Below are positions 42,694-50,785 of a stretch of DNA of 64,000 nucleotides, in pieces. The notes beneath the pieces are model-generated. The model was not told the origin of the DNA. It was given only the letters and a program-made list of their open reading frames with translations, and searched no databases. The stretch lies in contig JBGAFI010000013.1 in the NCBI GenBank assembly GCA_044227325.1, forward strand, positions 89,320 through 153,319, given 5' to 3'. A program made the translations under genes and the position numbers. Within the stretch, counting starts at the first letter, position 1. Every line of letters starts with the position of its first letter. Source of the stretch: PFJX01 sp044227325. GTDB taxonomy: Bacteria > Pseudomonadota > Gammaproteobacteria > Burkholderiales > Thiobacillaceae.

Positions 42694-43365
42694 ATGGTCA
42701 GCCCTCTGTGCCTCGCCCTGTTCGACCTTGACAACACCCTGCTCGCCGGGGATTCCGACTTCGAGTGGGCCCAGTTCCTGATCGAACAAGGCGTGCTGGA
42801 CCGGGAGGTGTACGAAGCCCGCAACCAGGATTTCTACGACCAGTACAAGGCCGGCACCCTGGACATCCTCGAGTTCCTGGATTTCCAGCTCAAGCCCCTT
42901 GCGCGCCATCCGCGCAGCCAGCTCGACGCCTGGCATCGGGACTTCATGGCGCGCAAGATCGTCCCCATCGTCGCGCCCGGCACGCCGGAACTGCTGAAAC
43001 GCCACGCGGACCATGTCCAGGTGATCGTCACCGCCACCAACAGTTTTGTCACCGCCCCCATCGCCGCCCATCTGGGCGTGCCCCATCTCATCGCCACCGA
43101 GCCGGAGCTGGCCGGCGGCGAGTTCACCGGCCGTCCGTCCGGCACCCCCTCCTTCAAGGAAGGCAAGGTCGCCCGCCTGGAACAGTGGCTGGCGGCGCGC
43201 GGCAAGACCTGGGCCGATGTGGGGGAAAGCTGGTTCTACAGCGATTCCCTGAACGATCTGCCCCTGCTTGCGCGGGTTCATCATCCCGTGGCGGTGGACC
43301 CGGACCCGACGCTCAAGGCGCATGCGGAAAAGCAGGGCTGGCCGGTGATCAGCCTGCGTTCTTGA
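42694..43365 (+). CDS. HAD-IB family phosphatase (phosphoserine phosphatase-like)
   Basis: A 223-residue HAD hydrolase. Motif I is ALFDLDNTLLAGDSD (nucleophile Asp and general acid Asp), motif II is VIVTATN, and motif III/IV is GKVARLEQW followed by YSDSLNDLPLL. The cap is the helical C1 type of subclass IB, as in SerB and related phosphatases. The substrate is not evident; histidinol phosphatase- and phosphoserine phosphatase-like activities occur in the group. It starts 63 bases after the HD-GYP gene, and a TAGAAT -10-like box (42658-42663) lies in the gap. It ends before the promoter region of dctP. Confidence 0.88.
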   Translation: MVSPLCLALFDLDNTLLAGDSDFEWAQFLIEQGVLDREVYEARNQDFYDQYKAGTLDILEFLDFQLKPLARHPRSQLDAWHRDFMARKIVPIVAPGTPELLKRHADHVQVIVTATNSFVTAPIAAHLGVPHLIATEPELAGGEFTGRPSGTPSFKEGKVARLEQWLAARGKTWADVGESWFYSDSLNDLPLLARVHHPVAVDPDPTLKAHAEKQGWPVISLRS

Positions 43366-43475
43366 TGCGGCCGGAATAACGCCGTCTGATTCATTTCGCG
43401 CGCGCCGCCCGCAGGCGCCGCCGGAATCGCTGGCCGGTTTCGCCCCGGACCGTTCACGCAAGGTCGGGTTCGCGC

Positions 43476-43491
43476 CGGATTTCACCTTGCT
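43476..43491 (+). promoter_or_regulatory. Possible sigma-54 promoter upstream of dctP
   Basis: GG (43477-43478) and GC (43489-43490) are ten bases apart, within CGGATTTCACCTTGCT. The -12 box TTGCT is perfect but the -24 box keeps only GG. The dctP ATG is 118 bases downstream. Dicarboxylate uptake genes are often RpoN-dependent, but the partner regulator here is of the FixJ type, which works with sigma-70. Weak call. Confidence 0.25.
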
Positions 43492-43608
43492 ATCCCGATG
43501 CCGGCCTTCTAGCATTCTTCATAAGGAGTTGCTTATCCGTTTTGTATAGCCGTGTACGAGGCGGGACTCCCCAAACCTTTCCGACCGGTCTCAGAAGAGG
43601 GGAATCAA

Positions 43609-44694
43609 ATGCGTCTGCGTGCCTCTGTCATGGCGTTGGCTTTGAGCCTCGCCGCCTTCACCGTTCAAGCTGCCGAACCCATCGTCATCAAGTTCTCCCA
43701 CGTGGTCGCGCCGAACACGCCGAAAGGCCGCGCGGCCGACTACTTCAAGAAGCTGGCCGAGGAGCGTACCAAGGGTGCCGTGAAGGTCGAGGTGTATCCC
43801 AACAGCCAGTTGTACAAGGACCGGGAGGAGATGGAGGCACTGCAACTGGGCGCGGTGCAGATGCTGGCCCCTTCCCTGGCCAAGTTCGGCCCTCTGGGTG
43901 TGCGTTCCTTCGAGTTGTTCGACCTGCCTTACATCTTTCCCAACAAGGAAACCCTGTACCGGGTGATGGACGGGGACATCGGCAAGAAGCTGTTCAATCT
44001 GCTGGAAGCCAAGGGCATCGACGGTCTGGCCTTCTGGGACAACGGTTTCAAGCAGATGAGCGCGAACACGCCCCTGCACAAGGTCGAGGACTTCAAGGGA
44101 CTGAAGATGCGCATCCAGTCCTCCAAGGTGCTGGAAGCCCAGATGAAGGCGTTGGGCGCGAATCCCCAGGTGATGGCGTTCTCCGAGGTCTACTCGGCGT
44201 TGCAGCAGGGCGTGGTTGACGGCACCGAGAATCCGATGTCCAACCTCTATACCCAGAAGATGCATGAGGTGCAGAAACACCTGACCTTGTCTGACCACGG
44301 ATATCTGGGCTACGCGGTCATCGTCAACAAGGCGTTCTGGGACGGCCTGCCCGCCGACATCCGCGCCACCCTGACCAAGGCCATGGCCGACACCACGGTG
44401 TTCGAGCGCAAGATCGCCCAGGAGGAGAACGACGAGGCGCTGGCCAAGGTGAAGGCGGCCGGCACCACCCAGGTCTACGTGCTGCCCTACAAGGACCGTG
44501 TGGTCTGGCAACAGACGCTGCTGCCGGTGCACAAGGAGTTCGAGGACAAGATCGGCCGCGACATGATCCAGGCCGCCTACATGGTCGCCGCCCAGGTGGA
44601 GAAGGAAAGAGCCGCCCAGGCCACCGCGCCCGCCGCGAAGGACAAGCCCGGCCCGGTGAAATCCCGCAAACCCGCGAAACCCGAGAAAAAGTAA
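43609..44694 (+). CDS. dctP: TRAP transporter substrate-binding protein DctP
   Basis: A 361-residue periplasmic binding protein of a C4-dicarboxylate-type TRAP transporter. Signal peptide MRLRASVMALALSLAAFTVQA; mature start EPIVIKFSHVVAPNTPKG. The ligand-binding arginine lies in GLKMRIQSS, and QQGVVDGTENPMSNL is typical of DctP. The last 30 residues (AAKDKPGPVKSRKPAKPEKK) form a Lys/Pro-rich tail not needed for the fold. GAGGGG precedes the ATG. It is the first gene of dctPQM. A strong hairpin in the 71-base gap to dctQ probably keeps dctP mRNA in excess. Succinate, fumarate or malate are likely ligands, not proven. Confidence 0.95.
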   Translation: MRLRASVMALALSLAAFTVQAAEPIVIKFSHVVAPNTPKGRAADYFKKLAEERTKGAVKVEVYPNSQLYKDREEMEALQLGAVQMLAPSLAKFGPLGVRSFELFDLPYIFPNKETLYRVMDGDIGKKLFNLLEAKGIDGLAFWDNGFKQMSANTPLHKVEDFKGLKMRIQSSKVLEAQMKALGANPQVMAFSEVYSALQQGVVDGTENPMSNLYTQKMHEVQKHLTLSDHGYLGYAVIVNKAFWDGLPADIRATLTKAMADTTVFERKIAQEENDEALAKVKAAGTTQVYVLPYKDRVVWQQTLLPVHKEFEDKIGRDMIQAAYMVAAQVEKERAAQATAPAAKDKPGPVKSRKPAKPEKK

Positions 44695-44716
44695 TCCTGG
44701 CTTGATGTCTCTGCCC

Positions 44717-44742
44717 GCCCCGGCCCAGGCCGGGGCGCCTTT
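44717..44742 (+). terminator. Attenuating hairpin between dctP and dctQ
   Basis: GCCCCGGCC and GGCCGGGGC form a nine-base perfect stem with a minimal loop, followed by GCCUUU. The U tract is short, so it would act as a partial terminator or an mRNA-protecting structure, giving more binding protein than permease. Confidence 0.5.
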
Positions 44743-44765
44743 CCCACTCGCGTAGGGGAAGCTCC

Positions 44766-45290
44766 ATGTTCCACCGCATTCTGGATCGCCTGGAGGAGTG
44801 GTTGATCCTGTCTCTTATGGCGGGGGCCACTCTAGTGACCTTCGTTTCCGTGGCCATGCGCTATCTGTTGGGCACAGGGTTCCCCTGGGCCACGGAATTG
44901 ACCATTTACATGTTCATCTGGATGGCCAAGTTCGGCGCCGCCTATGGCGTTAGAACCGGCATCCATATCGGCGTGGACGTACTGGTCAACTATTCCGGCC
45001 CGCGTCTGAAAAAAATACTGATCATAACCGCCATGTGGCTGGGCATCGTCTTCACCGGCACGATCGCCTTCTTCGGTGCGCGCTGGGTGGTTTTCATCTA
45101 TGGAACGGGGCAGGTCGCTCCCGATCTGGAATGGCCCATGTGGATCATCTATCTGGCCATCCCCTTCGGCTCCGGGCTCATGTGCTACCGCTTCATCCAG
45201 GCCCTCATGCTCTTCCGCCGCTCCGGTACGGTGCACACCCATTCCGTCGAGAAGGAGTTCGTCGGCGGCAAACTGGAGATCGACAAATGA
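44766..45290 (+). CDS. dctQ: TRAP transporter small permease DctQ
   Basis: A 174-residue membrane protein with four helices (about 12-35, 48-66, 86-107, 128-150). Family signatures VSVAMRYLLGTGFPWATEL and FGAAYGVRTGIHIGVDVL are present. It forms the permease together with DctM. Its stop overlaps the dctM start by ATGA. The C-terminus (EKEFVGGKLEIDK) is charged and cytoplasmic. Confidence 0.95.
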   Translation: MFHRILDRLEEWLILSLMAGATLVTFVSVAMRYLLGTGFPWATELTIYMFIWMAKFGAAYGVRTGIHIGVDVLVNYSGPRLKKILIITAMWLGIVFTGTIAFFGARWVVFIYGTGQVAPDLEWPMWIIYLAIPFGSGLMCYRFIQALMLFRRSGTVHTHSVEKEFVGGKLEIDK

Positions 45291-46621
45291 CCGCCGCGAT
45301 CATTCTCTCCATCCTCGTCGTGCTGCTGCTCACCGGCACGCCCATTTCCATCGCCCTCGGCATGACGGTTCTCGCTTTCATGTTGGGTTTTTCCTCTCTA
45401 GATATGACCACGGTGAACATCATCTCCCAGAGACTGTTCACCGGGCTGGAGAGCTTCGCCATCATGGCGGTGCCGTTTTTCGTGTTGGCCGGCGCCTTCC
45501 TGACCGATGGCGGCGTGGCCAAGCGCATCATCAACTTCGCCACCAGCCTCGTGGGTTGGATGCCGGGCGGCTTGGCCATGTCAGCCATCCTGGCTTGCGC
45601 CTTCTTCGCCACCATTTCCGGATCGTCGCCGGCCACCGTGATGGCCATCGGCTCCATTGTGCTGCCGGCCATGGTTGAGCAGGGCTATCCCAAGCGCTTC
45701 GGAGTCGGCGTGGTGGCTACGGCGGGGTCGTTGGGAATCCTTATTCCGCCATCCATCGTCATGATCATCTACGCGGTATCCACCTCGGAGTCCGCCGGGA
45801 AATTGTTCATGGCGGGTGTCGTGCCGGGGCTCCTGCTGGCGACCTTGTTGATGGGCATCACCTTCCTGATCGCCAAGAAACAAGGATTTCCCACCCTGCC
45901 CAGGGCGACTTTCAAGCAGATATGGCGTTCCTTTCTCGATGCCTTCTGGGGGCTGATGATCATCGTCATCGTCATGGGTGGAATTTACGGGGGCATTTTC
46001 ACCCCCACCGAAGCGGCCGCCGTCTCGGCGGTCTATTCCTTCATCTGCGCCGTGTTCATCTATCGCACCCTGAAATTCAGGGATGTGCCCAAAGTGTTGT
46101 TGCACGCGGCCAATACCTCGGCCATGTTGCTCTACATCATCACCAACGCCATCCTGTTCTCCTTCCTGATGACCTCCGAACAGATTCCCCAGGCTTTGTC
46201 GGAATGGGTGATCGCGCAACACCTGCAACCCTGGGTGTTCCTGGTCGTCGTCAACCTGTCCCTGATCGCGGCGGGCCAGTTCATGGAACCCAGCTCCATC
46301 ATTCTGATTCTGGCGCCGCTGCTGGTTCCCATTGCCAAGGCCATGGGGATCGACCCGATCCATTTGGGGGTGGTGATGACCATCAACATGGAGATCGGCA
46401 TGTTGCATCCTCCGGTGGGCTTGAACCTCTTTGTCGCGAGCCATCTGGCCAAGATGGGGCTGACCGAGGTTTCCATCGCCGCCGCGCCCTGGCTCATCGT
46501 GATGTTGTTGTTCCTCATCCTGATTACCTATGTGCCTGCCATCACGATGTGGCTGCCCAATATGCTTTATGGCGAAACGCCGGCCGCCGTCGTTGCGCCT
46601 GCCGCGCCCAGCTTCGACTGA
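45287..46621 (+). CDS. dctM: TRAP transporter large permease DctM
   Basis: A 444-residue transport subunit with about 12 helices. Family motifs include MAVPFFVLAGAFLTDGGVAK, ISGSSPATVMAIGSI, GSLGILIPPS and the C-terminal repeat EIGMLHPPVGLNLFV. It couples substrate entry from DctP to the Na+ gradient. The ATG at 45287 overlaps the dctQ stop. It is convergent with the CitMHS_2 gene, 11 bases away. Confidence 0.96.
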   Translation: MTAAIILSILVVLLLTGTPISIALGMTVLAFMLGFSSLDMTTVNIISQRLFTGLESFAIMAVPFFVLAGAFLTDGGVAKRIINFATSLVGWMPGGLAMSAILACAFFATISGSSPATVMAIGSIVLPAMVEQGYPKRFGVGVVATAGSLGILIPPSIVMIIYAVSTSESAGKLFMAGVVPGLLLATLLMGITFLIAKKQGFPTLPRATFKQIWRSFLDAFWGLMIIVIVMGGIYGGIFTPTEAAAVSAVYSFICAVFIYRTLKFRDVPKVLLHAANTSAMLLYIITNAILFSFLMTSEQIPQALSEWVIAQHLQPWVFLVVVNLSLIAAGQFMEPSSIILILAPLLVPIAKAMGIDPIHLGVVMTINMEIGMLHPPVGLNLFVASHLAKMGLTEVSIAAAPWLIVMLLFLILITYVPAITMWLPNMLYGETPAAVVAPAAPSFD

Positions 46622-46632
46622 ACCGTTGGCTC

Positions 46633-47967
46633 TCAGGGGGCGACGGACACGGCCGCCGCCGGCGCGTGCGGCGGCGTTGCATGCAAAGGCTCCGGATGCC
46701 AACCGGTGAGGAACACCAGGCACATGAATCCCGCGATGTAGGCGGCAGTGACGTGCCAGCCGTGGCGCAGCCACAGCCCGGCTGACTTGGCCTCGGGGAA
46801 CATATTGGACAGCGCCACCCCCGCCGACGAGCCGAACCACAGCATGGACCCGCCGTATCCCACCCCGAAGGCGAGGAAGCCCCAGTCGTAGCCATCCTGT
46901 TTGAGGGCGAGGGCGGTGAGGGGGATGTTGTCGAACACGGCCGAGATGAAGCCCAGCCCGAACGCCGTTTGCCAGGATGCGGTGGGTAGTTCTTCCACCG
47001 GCATCATGGATGCGGTGGTGACCAGAAACAGCAGGAAGAAGGTGCCCTTCAGGGACTCGCCCAGGACTTCCCAGTCGTGGCGGCACACCGGAATGGTGAT
47101 CAGGATGGCAACCCACACCGCGATGCCGATGAAGGGAAACCGGCTCGCCAGTTCCGGGGCACGGACATTCACAATGATGTTGGTAGCCATTGCGAAGACC
47201 AGGATGAGGGCGACGATGCCGAGTCGGCGCCAGTCCACATGGGTGTGGGCATGGGCGTGCTTCAGGATGGGCGAATAGGCATGCTGCTGGTGGGCAGCCA
47301 CGTAGCCGGAGATGCCCAGGGCCACGGTGGACGCCAGAACGGCTTCGAAGACGCTGGACGGATGCACGCCGGCAATCCACATCATGGTGGTGGTGGTGTC
47401 GCCCACCACAGAGAAGGCGCCGCCCGCGTTGGAGGCGGCGACGATGGCCGCGAGATAGCCGATGTGCACCTTGGCCTTGAACAGCTTGTGGGCCATGGCG
47501 CCGCCGATCAGAGCCGCCGCGATGTTGTCGAGGAAGCTGGAGATGCACCACACCATGGTGAGCAGAAGGAAGCCGCCGCGCCAGTCATGGGGCAGAAAGC
47601 GGGGCAGGATTTCAGGAATCTGGCTCTTCTCGAAATGCCGGGCTAGGATGGCAAAGCCCATCAGCAGGCAGAACAGGTTGGCCAGGGTGACCCATTCGTG
47701 GCCCAGGTGGCCAACGAGGCCGCTCACCCCATAGCCGGTCTTGAAGCCCGCGAACAGCATCTTGTAGAGAGCGACCGTGATCACGCCGGTGAGGGCGACG
47801 TAGAACGTCTGGTTGTGCAGCAGGGCGACTCCCAGCAGGGTCAGCGCGAACAAGATGAACTCCACGGGAATGCCACCCGGCGCCGGGCCGTTTCCCGCCA
47901 GGGCGGCGCCAGCCGGAACGAAGGCCAGGATGGCCGTGCACACCAGCCGCGATATGGATTGTTTCAC
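46633..47967 (-). CDS. CitMHS_2-type (ion transporter superfamily) carboxylate or ion transporter
   Basis: A 444-residue membrane protein with about 11-12 helices after a signal-like N-terminus (LVCTAILAFVPAGAALA). It belongs to the ion-transporter superfamily related to citrate carriers and NhaD. Conserved parts are SSFLDNIAAALIGGAMAH, SNAGGAFSVVGDTTTTMMW, and in the second half ISAVFDNIPLTALAL and WFGSSAGVALSN, two inverted repeats with DN signatures. A loop rich in His (KHAHAHTHVDW) separates the halves and may be a metal-responsive region. The substrate could be citrate or Na+/H+. It is divergent from the DctS/DctR-like genes across a 200-base region with palindromes, which suggests control by that pair. 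Confidence 0.82.
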   Translation of the reverse strand: MKQSISRLVCTAILAFVPAGAALAGNGPAPGGIPVEFILFALTLLGVALLHNQTFYVALTGVITVALYKMLFAGFKTGYGVSGLVGHLGHEWVTLANLFCLLMGFAILARHFEKSQIPEILPRFLPHDWRGGFLLLTMVWCISSFLDNIAAALIGGAMAHKLFKAKVHIGYLAAIVAASNAGGAFSVVGDTTTTMMWIAGVHPSSVFEAVLASTVALGISGYVAAHQQHAYSPILKHAHAHTHVDWRRLGIVALILVFAMATNIIVNVRAPELASRFPFIGIAVWVAILITIPVCRHDWEVLGESLKGTFFLLFLVTTASMMPVEELPTASWQTAFGLGFISAVFDNIPLTALALKQDGYDWGFLAFGVGYGGSMLWFGSSAGVALSNMFPEAKSAGLWLRHGWHVTAAYIAGFMCLVFLTGWHPEPLHATPPHAPAAAVSVAP

Positions 47968-48090
47968 GTGGGTTCCCTTGCATCAGAAAGTTGCGGCCAG
48001 CCGAAATTTGCGGACTGCCTGCCGGGGCATTTGCGGCTAGGATGCGGCCTTTACGAGCTTTCTTCCCCGGTGCGGCCAGTCTAAGGGCCT

Positions 48091-48125
48091 GTTGCAAAGC
48101 AACAAACTAGGGTTGGCCCTAGTTT
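48091..48125. promoter_or_regulatory. Palindromic operator candidate between transporter and dctS-like gene
   Basis: Two adjacent perfect inverted repeats: GTTGC-AAA-GCAAC (48091-48103) and AAACTAGGG-TTGG-CCCTAGTTT (48104-48125). The second has nine-base arms and a four-base spacer, a fitting geometry for a dimeric FixJ/NarL-type regulator. It lies between the divergent CitMHS_2 gene and the histidine kinase gene. Confidence 0.5.
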
Positions 48126-48169
48126 GCGGTTTGGTGATGAGGAGGGAAGGTGTCCGAGCCGCTAGCGAT

Positions 48170-49612
48170 ATGAGGAATGCCGAATTATCCCCTGTCACGC
48201 CGGGAGTTCTGCTCGACCGTCTGGGTCCGCGCCAGGGGATGTTCCTCGCTCTGGTCGGCGTCCTTGGCGTCGCCGCTGCCGATGCCGCCACCGGCTATGC
48301 CCTGCGGCTTTCCGTTCTCTACCTGATTCCCATCGCCGTAGCGGCCTGGACGCGCGGCGTCGGCGCCGGCATCGGCGCGGCGTTGCTGGCCTGCTTGCTC
48401 TGGATGCTCAGTTTCCGGAGCGAGCACGTTTACCTGAATCAGATCTACTTGGTTTGGGAAGCAGGGGTGATGCTGTTCGGCTTCATCGCCGTCGCTTGGC
48501 TGAGCGCCCGCCTGCGACGGGCACTCAGCCAGGCCGACGAACGGTTCTTCCTTGTGCTGGAAGCCATGCAGGCCGGCGTCTATGTCACCGACGAGGGGGA
48601 AAGAAGTACCCTTCTTTACGCCAACTCGGCCATGCGCCGCTTGGTGGGAAATCGCTCCGGGCTCTCGCCTGAGGATATCCGCGCAAGGTTCCGGGCTGAA
48701 GCCGATCCGATGGGCGGCGCGCAACAGACCATCGTGGCTGACGGCGGGTTTTCCTCGGGCATGGTCAAGGACGTCGCCGCCGGGCGCTGTTACCTGCTGC
48801 AGTCCGGTCCGCTTCCCTGGGGCTCCAACTCCGCGGTCAAGTTGAGCGTGCTCACGGACATCACGGCTCAACGGCAGGCGGAGCGGTTGCGCGAAAGGCA
48901 CCTCGATTTCGTCCATCAGGCGGCCCACCTGAGCGCCCTGGCGGAAACCGCGTCGCTCCTGGCCCATGAAATCAACCAGCCGCTGATGGTAATCGCCACA
49001 TACATCGATGCTTGCCAACGCCTGCTTGCGGCCCCGGAATTCGACCGGAAGGAGGTCTCCGCAGTCATGAGCAAGTGCCATGCCCAGGCGGTGCGAGCCG
49101 CGTCGGTGATCGAGCGGCTGCGAGAATTCATCCGGCAGCGCCAGCACAAACCCGAGCCCAGCAACCTGCGGACCTTGCTGGCCGAGGTCGTGGCCGTTAC
49201 CCGGCCGCAACTCGAGGAGGCCCAGGTGGTCCTGGAGGAGCAGGGTACCGCCTCGGCGCACATGCTGGAGGTCGACCGGATACTGCTGCTCCAGGTGCTG
49301 GTGAACCTGGTTCGCAATGGCATCGACGCGATGCTCGGCGTGTCCACTGAGCAACGGCGTTTGACCCTCACGGTCAACGAACCCGAGCGGGATGAGGTGC
49401 GCATCGCGGTGGCAGATCGCGGCGCTGGCCTGGATGACGATGCACGGGAAAGGTTGTTCACGCCCTTCTTCACCACCAAGCCCAACGGACTGGGGCTCGG
49501 CCTTGCCATCAGCCGTTCCATCATCGAGGCCCACAGCGGTCGCCTGTGGGCGGAGAATCGGCCCGGCGGTGGCGCGGTCTTCTACCTTTCCCTACCGGTC
49601 CGCTCGCCATGA
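48170..49612 (+). CDS. Sensor histidine kinase, DctS/FixL-like
   Basis: About 480 residues. Three to four membrane helices in the first 110 residues (MFLALVGVLGVAAADAATGY, YLIPIAVAAW, GIGAALLACLLWML, VMLFGFIAVAWL) are followed by a PAS domain (about 125-235). The HisKA motif LLAHEINQPLMVIATYID is typical of the DctS/FixL group. The ATPase domain has LVNLVRNGIDAM, DRGAGLD, FTPFFTTKPNGLGLGL. There is no large periplasmic domain, so signal sensing is in the membrane or by PAS. The start is uncertain: ATG 48170 or 48137; neither has a clear ribosome site. The stop overlaps the regulator gene (ATGA). It probably controls dctPQM and/or the CitMHS_2 transporter. Confidence 0.88.
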   Translation: MRNAELSPVTPGVLLDRLGPRQGMFLALVGVLGVAAADAATGYALRLSVLYLIPIAVAAWTRGVGAGIGAALLACLLWMLSFRSEHVYLNQIYLVWEAGVMLFGFIAVAWLSARLRRALSQADERFFLVLEAMQAGVYVTDEGERSTLLYANSAMRRLVGNRSGLSPEDIRARFRAEADPMGGAQQTIVADGGFSSGMVKDVAAGRCYLLQSGPLPWGSNSAVKLSVLTDITAQRQAERLRERHLDFVHQAAHLSALAETASLLAHEINQPLMVIATYIDACQRLLAAPEFDRKEVSAVMSKCHAQAVRAASVIERLREFIRQRQHKPEPSNLRTLLAEVVAVTRPQLEEAQVVLEEQGTASAHMLEVDRILLLQVLVNLVRNGIDAMLGVSTEQRRLTLTVNEPERDEVRIAVADRGAGLDDDARERLFTPFFTTKPNGLGLGLAISRSIIEAHSGRLWAENRPGGGAVFYLSLPVRSP

Positions 49613-50250
49613 CGCCGCCAGCCGGGAAGACGGTGTTCATCGTCGACGACGATGCCGACCTGCGCGACGCCCTCGCCCTGCTGATGCGAGCGGCAGGCCT
49701 GCGCGCCGAATGCTTCGCCAACGCACGGGCGTTCCTGCAACGCTGCTCGCCGCGGGACGAGGGCTGTCTAGTCCTGGACATCCGCATGCCGGGCATGAGC
49801 GGCATGGAACTCCAAGCTGAACTTCACAAGCGGCGCGTGAGTCTGCCCATCGTCTTCCTCACCGGCCATGGCGACGTGCCCTTGGCGGTCAAGGCCATGA
49901 AGGCTGGGGCGGCGGACTTCATCCAGAAGCCCCTGGACGAGCACCGGCTGGTGATGGCCGTGCTGACGGCGATGAAGTCAGAATCACGGGCGGCCAGGGC
50001 TCCGGAAAACCCGCCACAGGCAATCGAGGCGTCGGGCAGACTGGCGGCTCTGTCCCGGCGCGAGCTTGATGTCCTCCAGCTGATGGCGGAAGGGCGTCAG
50101 AGCAAGGACATCGCTGACATCCTCTGCATCAGCCTCAAGACCGTGGAATTCCATCGGGCCAATATCCGGGAGAAGCTCGGGGTTTCCAGCATGACGGAAC
50201 TGCTTCGGTTGGTGCTGTCTGGCGAGCCGCCTCCGCCGCGCGCCGATTGA
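49609..50250 (+). CDS. LuxR/FixJ-type response regulator, DctR-like
   Basis: A 213-residue regulator. Receiver domain (1-120) with IVDDDAD, the phospho-acceptor Asp in LVLDIRMPGMSG, and K in IQKPLDEHR. The C-terminal LuxR-type helix-turn-helix contains LSRRELDVLQLMAEGRQSKD and SLKTVEFHRANIREKLGV. Together with the upstream kinase (four-base overlap) it forms a pair like Rhodobacter DctS-DctR, which activates dctPQM. The proposed target is the palindrome at 48104-48125. The region between it and arsR holds no clear terminator. Confidence 0.92.
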   Translation: MTPPAGKTVFIVDDDADLRDALALLMRAAGLRAECFANARAFLQRCSPRDEGCLVLDIRMPGMSGMELQAELHKRRVSLPIVFLTGHGDVPLAVKAMKAGAADFIQKPLDEHRLVMAVLTAMKSESRAARAPENPPQAIEASGRLAALSRRELDVLQLMAEGRQSKDIADILCISLKTVEFHRANIREKLGVSSMTELLRLVLSGEPPPPRAD

Positions 50251-50372
50251 ATCACCGTTCTGCTGAAACGGTTGGCCCGGTCGGACGGGACGAGGGAGGC
50301 ATTCCCGGCCATCGGTGAAGGCTTCTCCGAGGTGGCATCCGTCGGACTAGTGCGACATGAACAATGTTTTGG

Positions 50373-50405
50373 TTGACACTACACAATTAAATAACTAATT
50401 ATGTG
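50373..50405 (+). promoter_or_regulatory. arsR promoter/operator region
   Basis: A perfect TTGACA (50373-50378) is followed after 17 bases by TAATTA, a poor -10. Over it lies an imperfect inverted repeat CACAATTA...TAATTATGTG (50382-50405). A similar AT-rich segment with CAAATAATTAG recurs at 50751-50761 before aas. ArsR-type repressors typically bind such AT-rich dyads, so autoregulation is likely. Confidence 0.45.
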
Positions 50406-50408
50406 GTC

Positions 50409-50720
50409 ATGAAGCGCAATTACTCCCGCACCCTGCCACGTGAATGGAAGCCCATGTCGAAAGTGTTCACCGCCCTCGGCGACGAGCACCGCCAGCGCAC
50501 GCTGCTGTTGTTCGAGAAGGGCGAGCGCCTGAACGTCGGCCAGATCGTCGAGGTTTCTCCCCTGTCCCGCTCCGCCGTGTCCCATCATCTGAAGGTGCTG
50601 AAACAGTCCGGCGTGTTGCGTTCCGAGAAGGTGGGCAAGGAAGTGTTCTTCTGGATCGACACCGCTTTCGTGGGGGAGACCTTGCGGAACGTGCTGGATT
50701 ACATGGGGGAAAACCTGTGA
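50409..50720 (+). CDS. ArsR-family winged-helix regulator
   Basis: A 103-residue ArsR/SmtB-type repressor: VFTALGDEHRQRTLLLF, recognition helix in LSRSAVSHHLKVLKQSGVL, and the wing EKVGKEVFFWID. The metal-binding ELCVC motif is absent and there is no Cys at all, so it is not a classical arsenic/zinc sensor. The start is ATG 50409 or ATG 50454. If the promoter call is right, the mRNA would begin near 50408, so translation would be leaderless from 50409 or start at 50454. It precedes aas by about 65 bases and probably represses the aas-lplT operon. Confidence 0.88.
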   Translation: MKRNYSRTLPREWKPMSKVFTALGDEHRQRTLLLFEKGERLNVGQIVEVSPLSRSAVSHHLKVLKQSGVLRSEKVGKEVFFWIDTAFVGETLRNVLDYMGENL

Positions 50721-50747
50721 TTGCGCGTCTTATTTTTTGCTTAACGT

Positions 50748-50769
50748 AACCAAATAATTAGTCGGTTGG
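50748..50769 (+). promoter_or_regulatory. Possible second ArsR site before aas
   Basis: AACCAA (50748-50753), AATAATTAG in the centre and GGTTGG (50764-50769) form a loose dyad resembling the AT-rich core upstream of arsR. It is 17 bases before the aas ATG, so binding would block translation-proximal transcription. Weak. Confidence 0.3.
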
Positions 50770-50785
50770 ATATGAAAGGGTGGAC

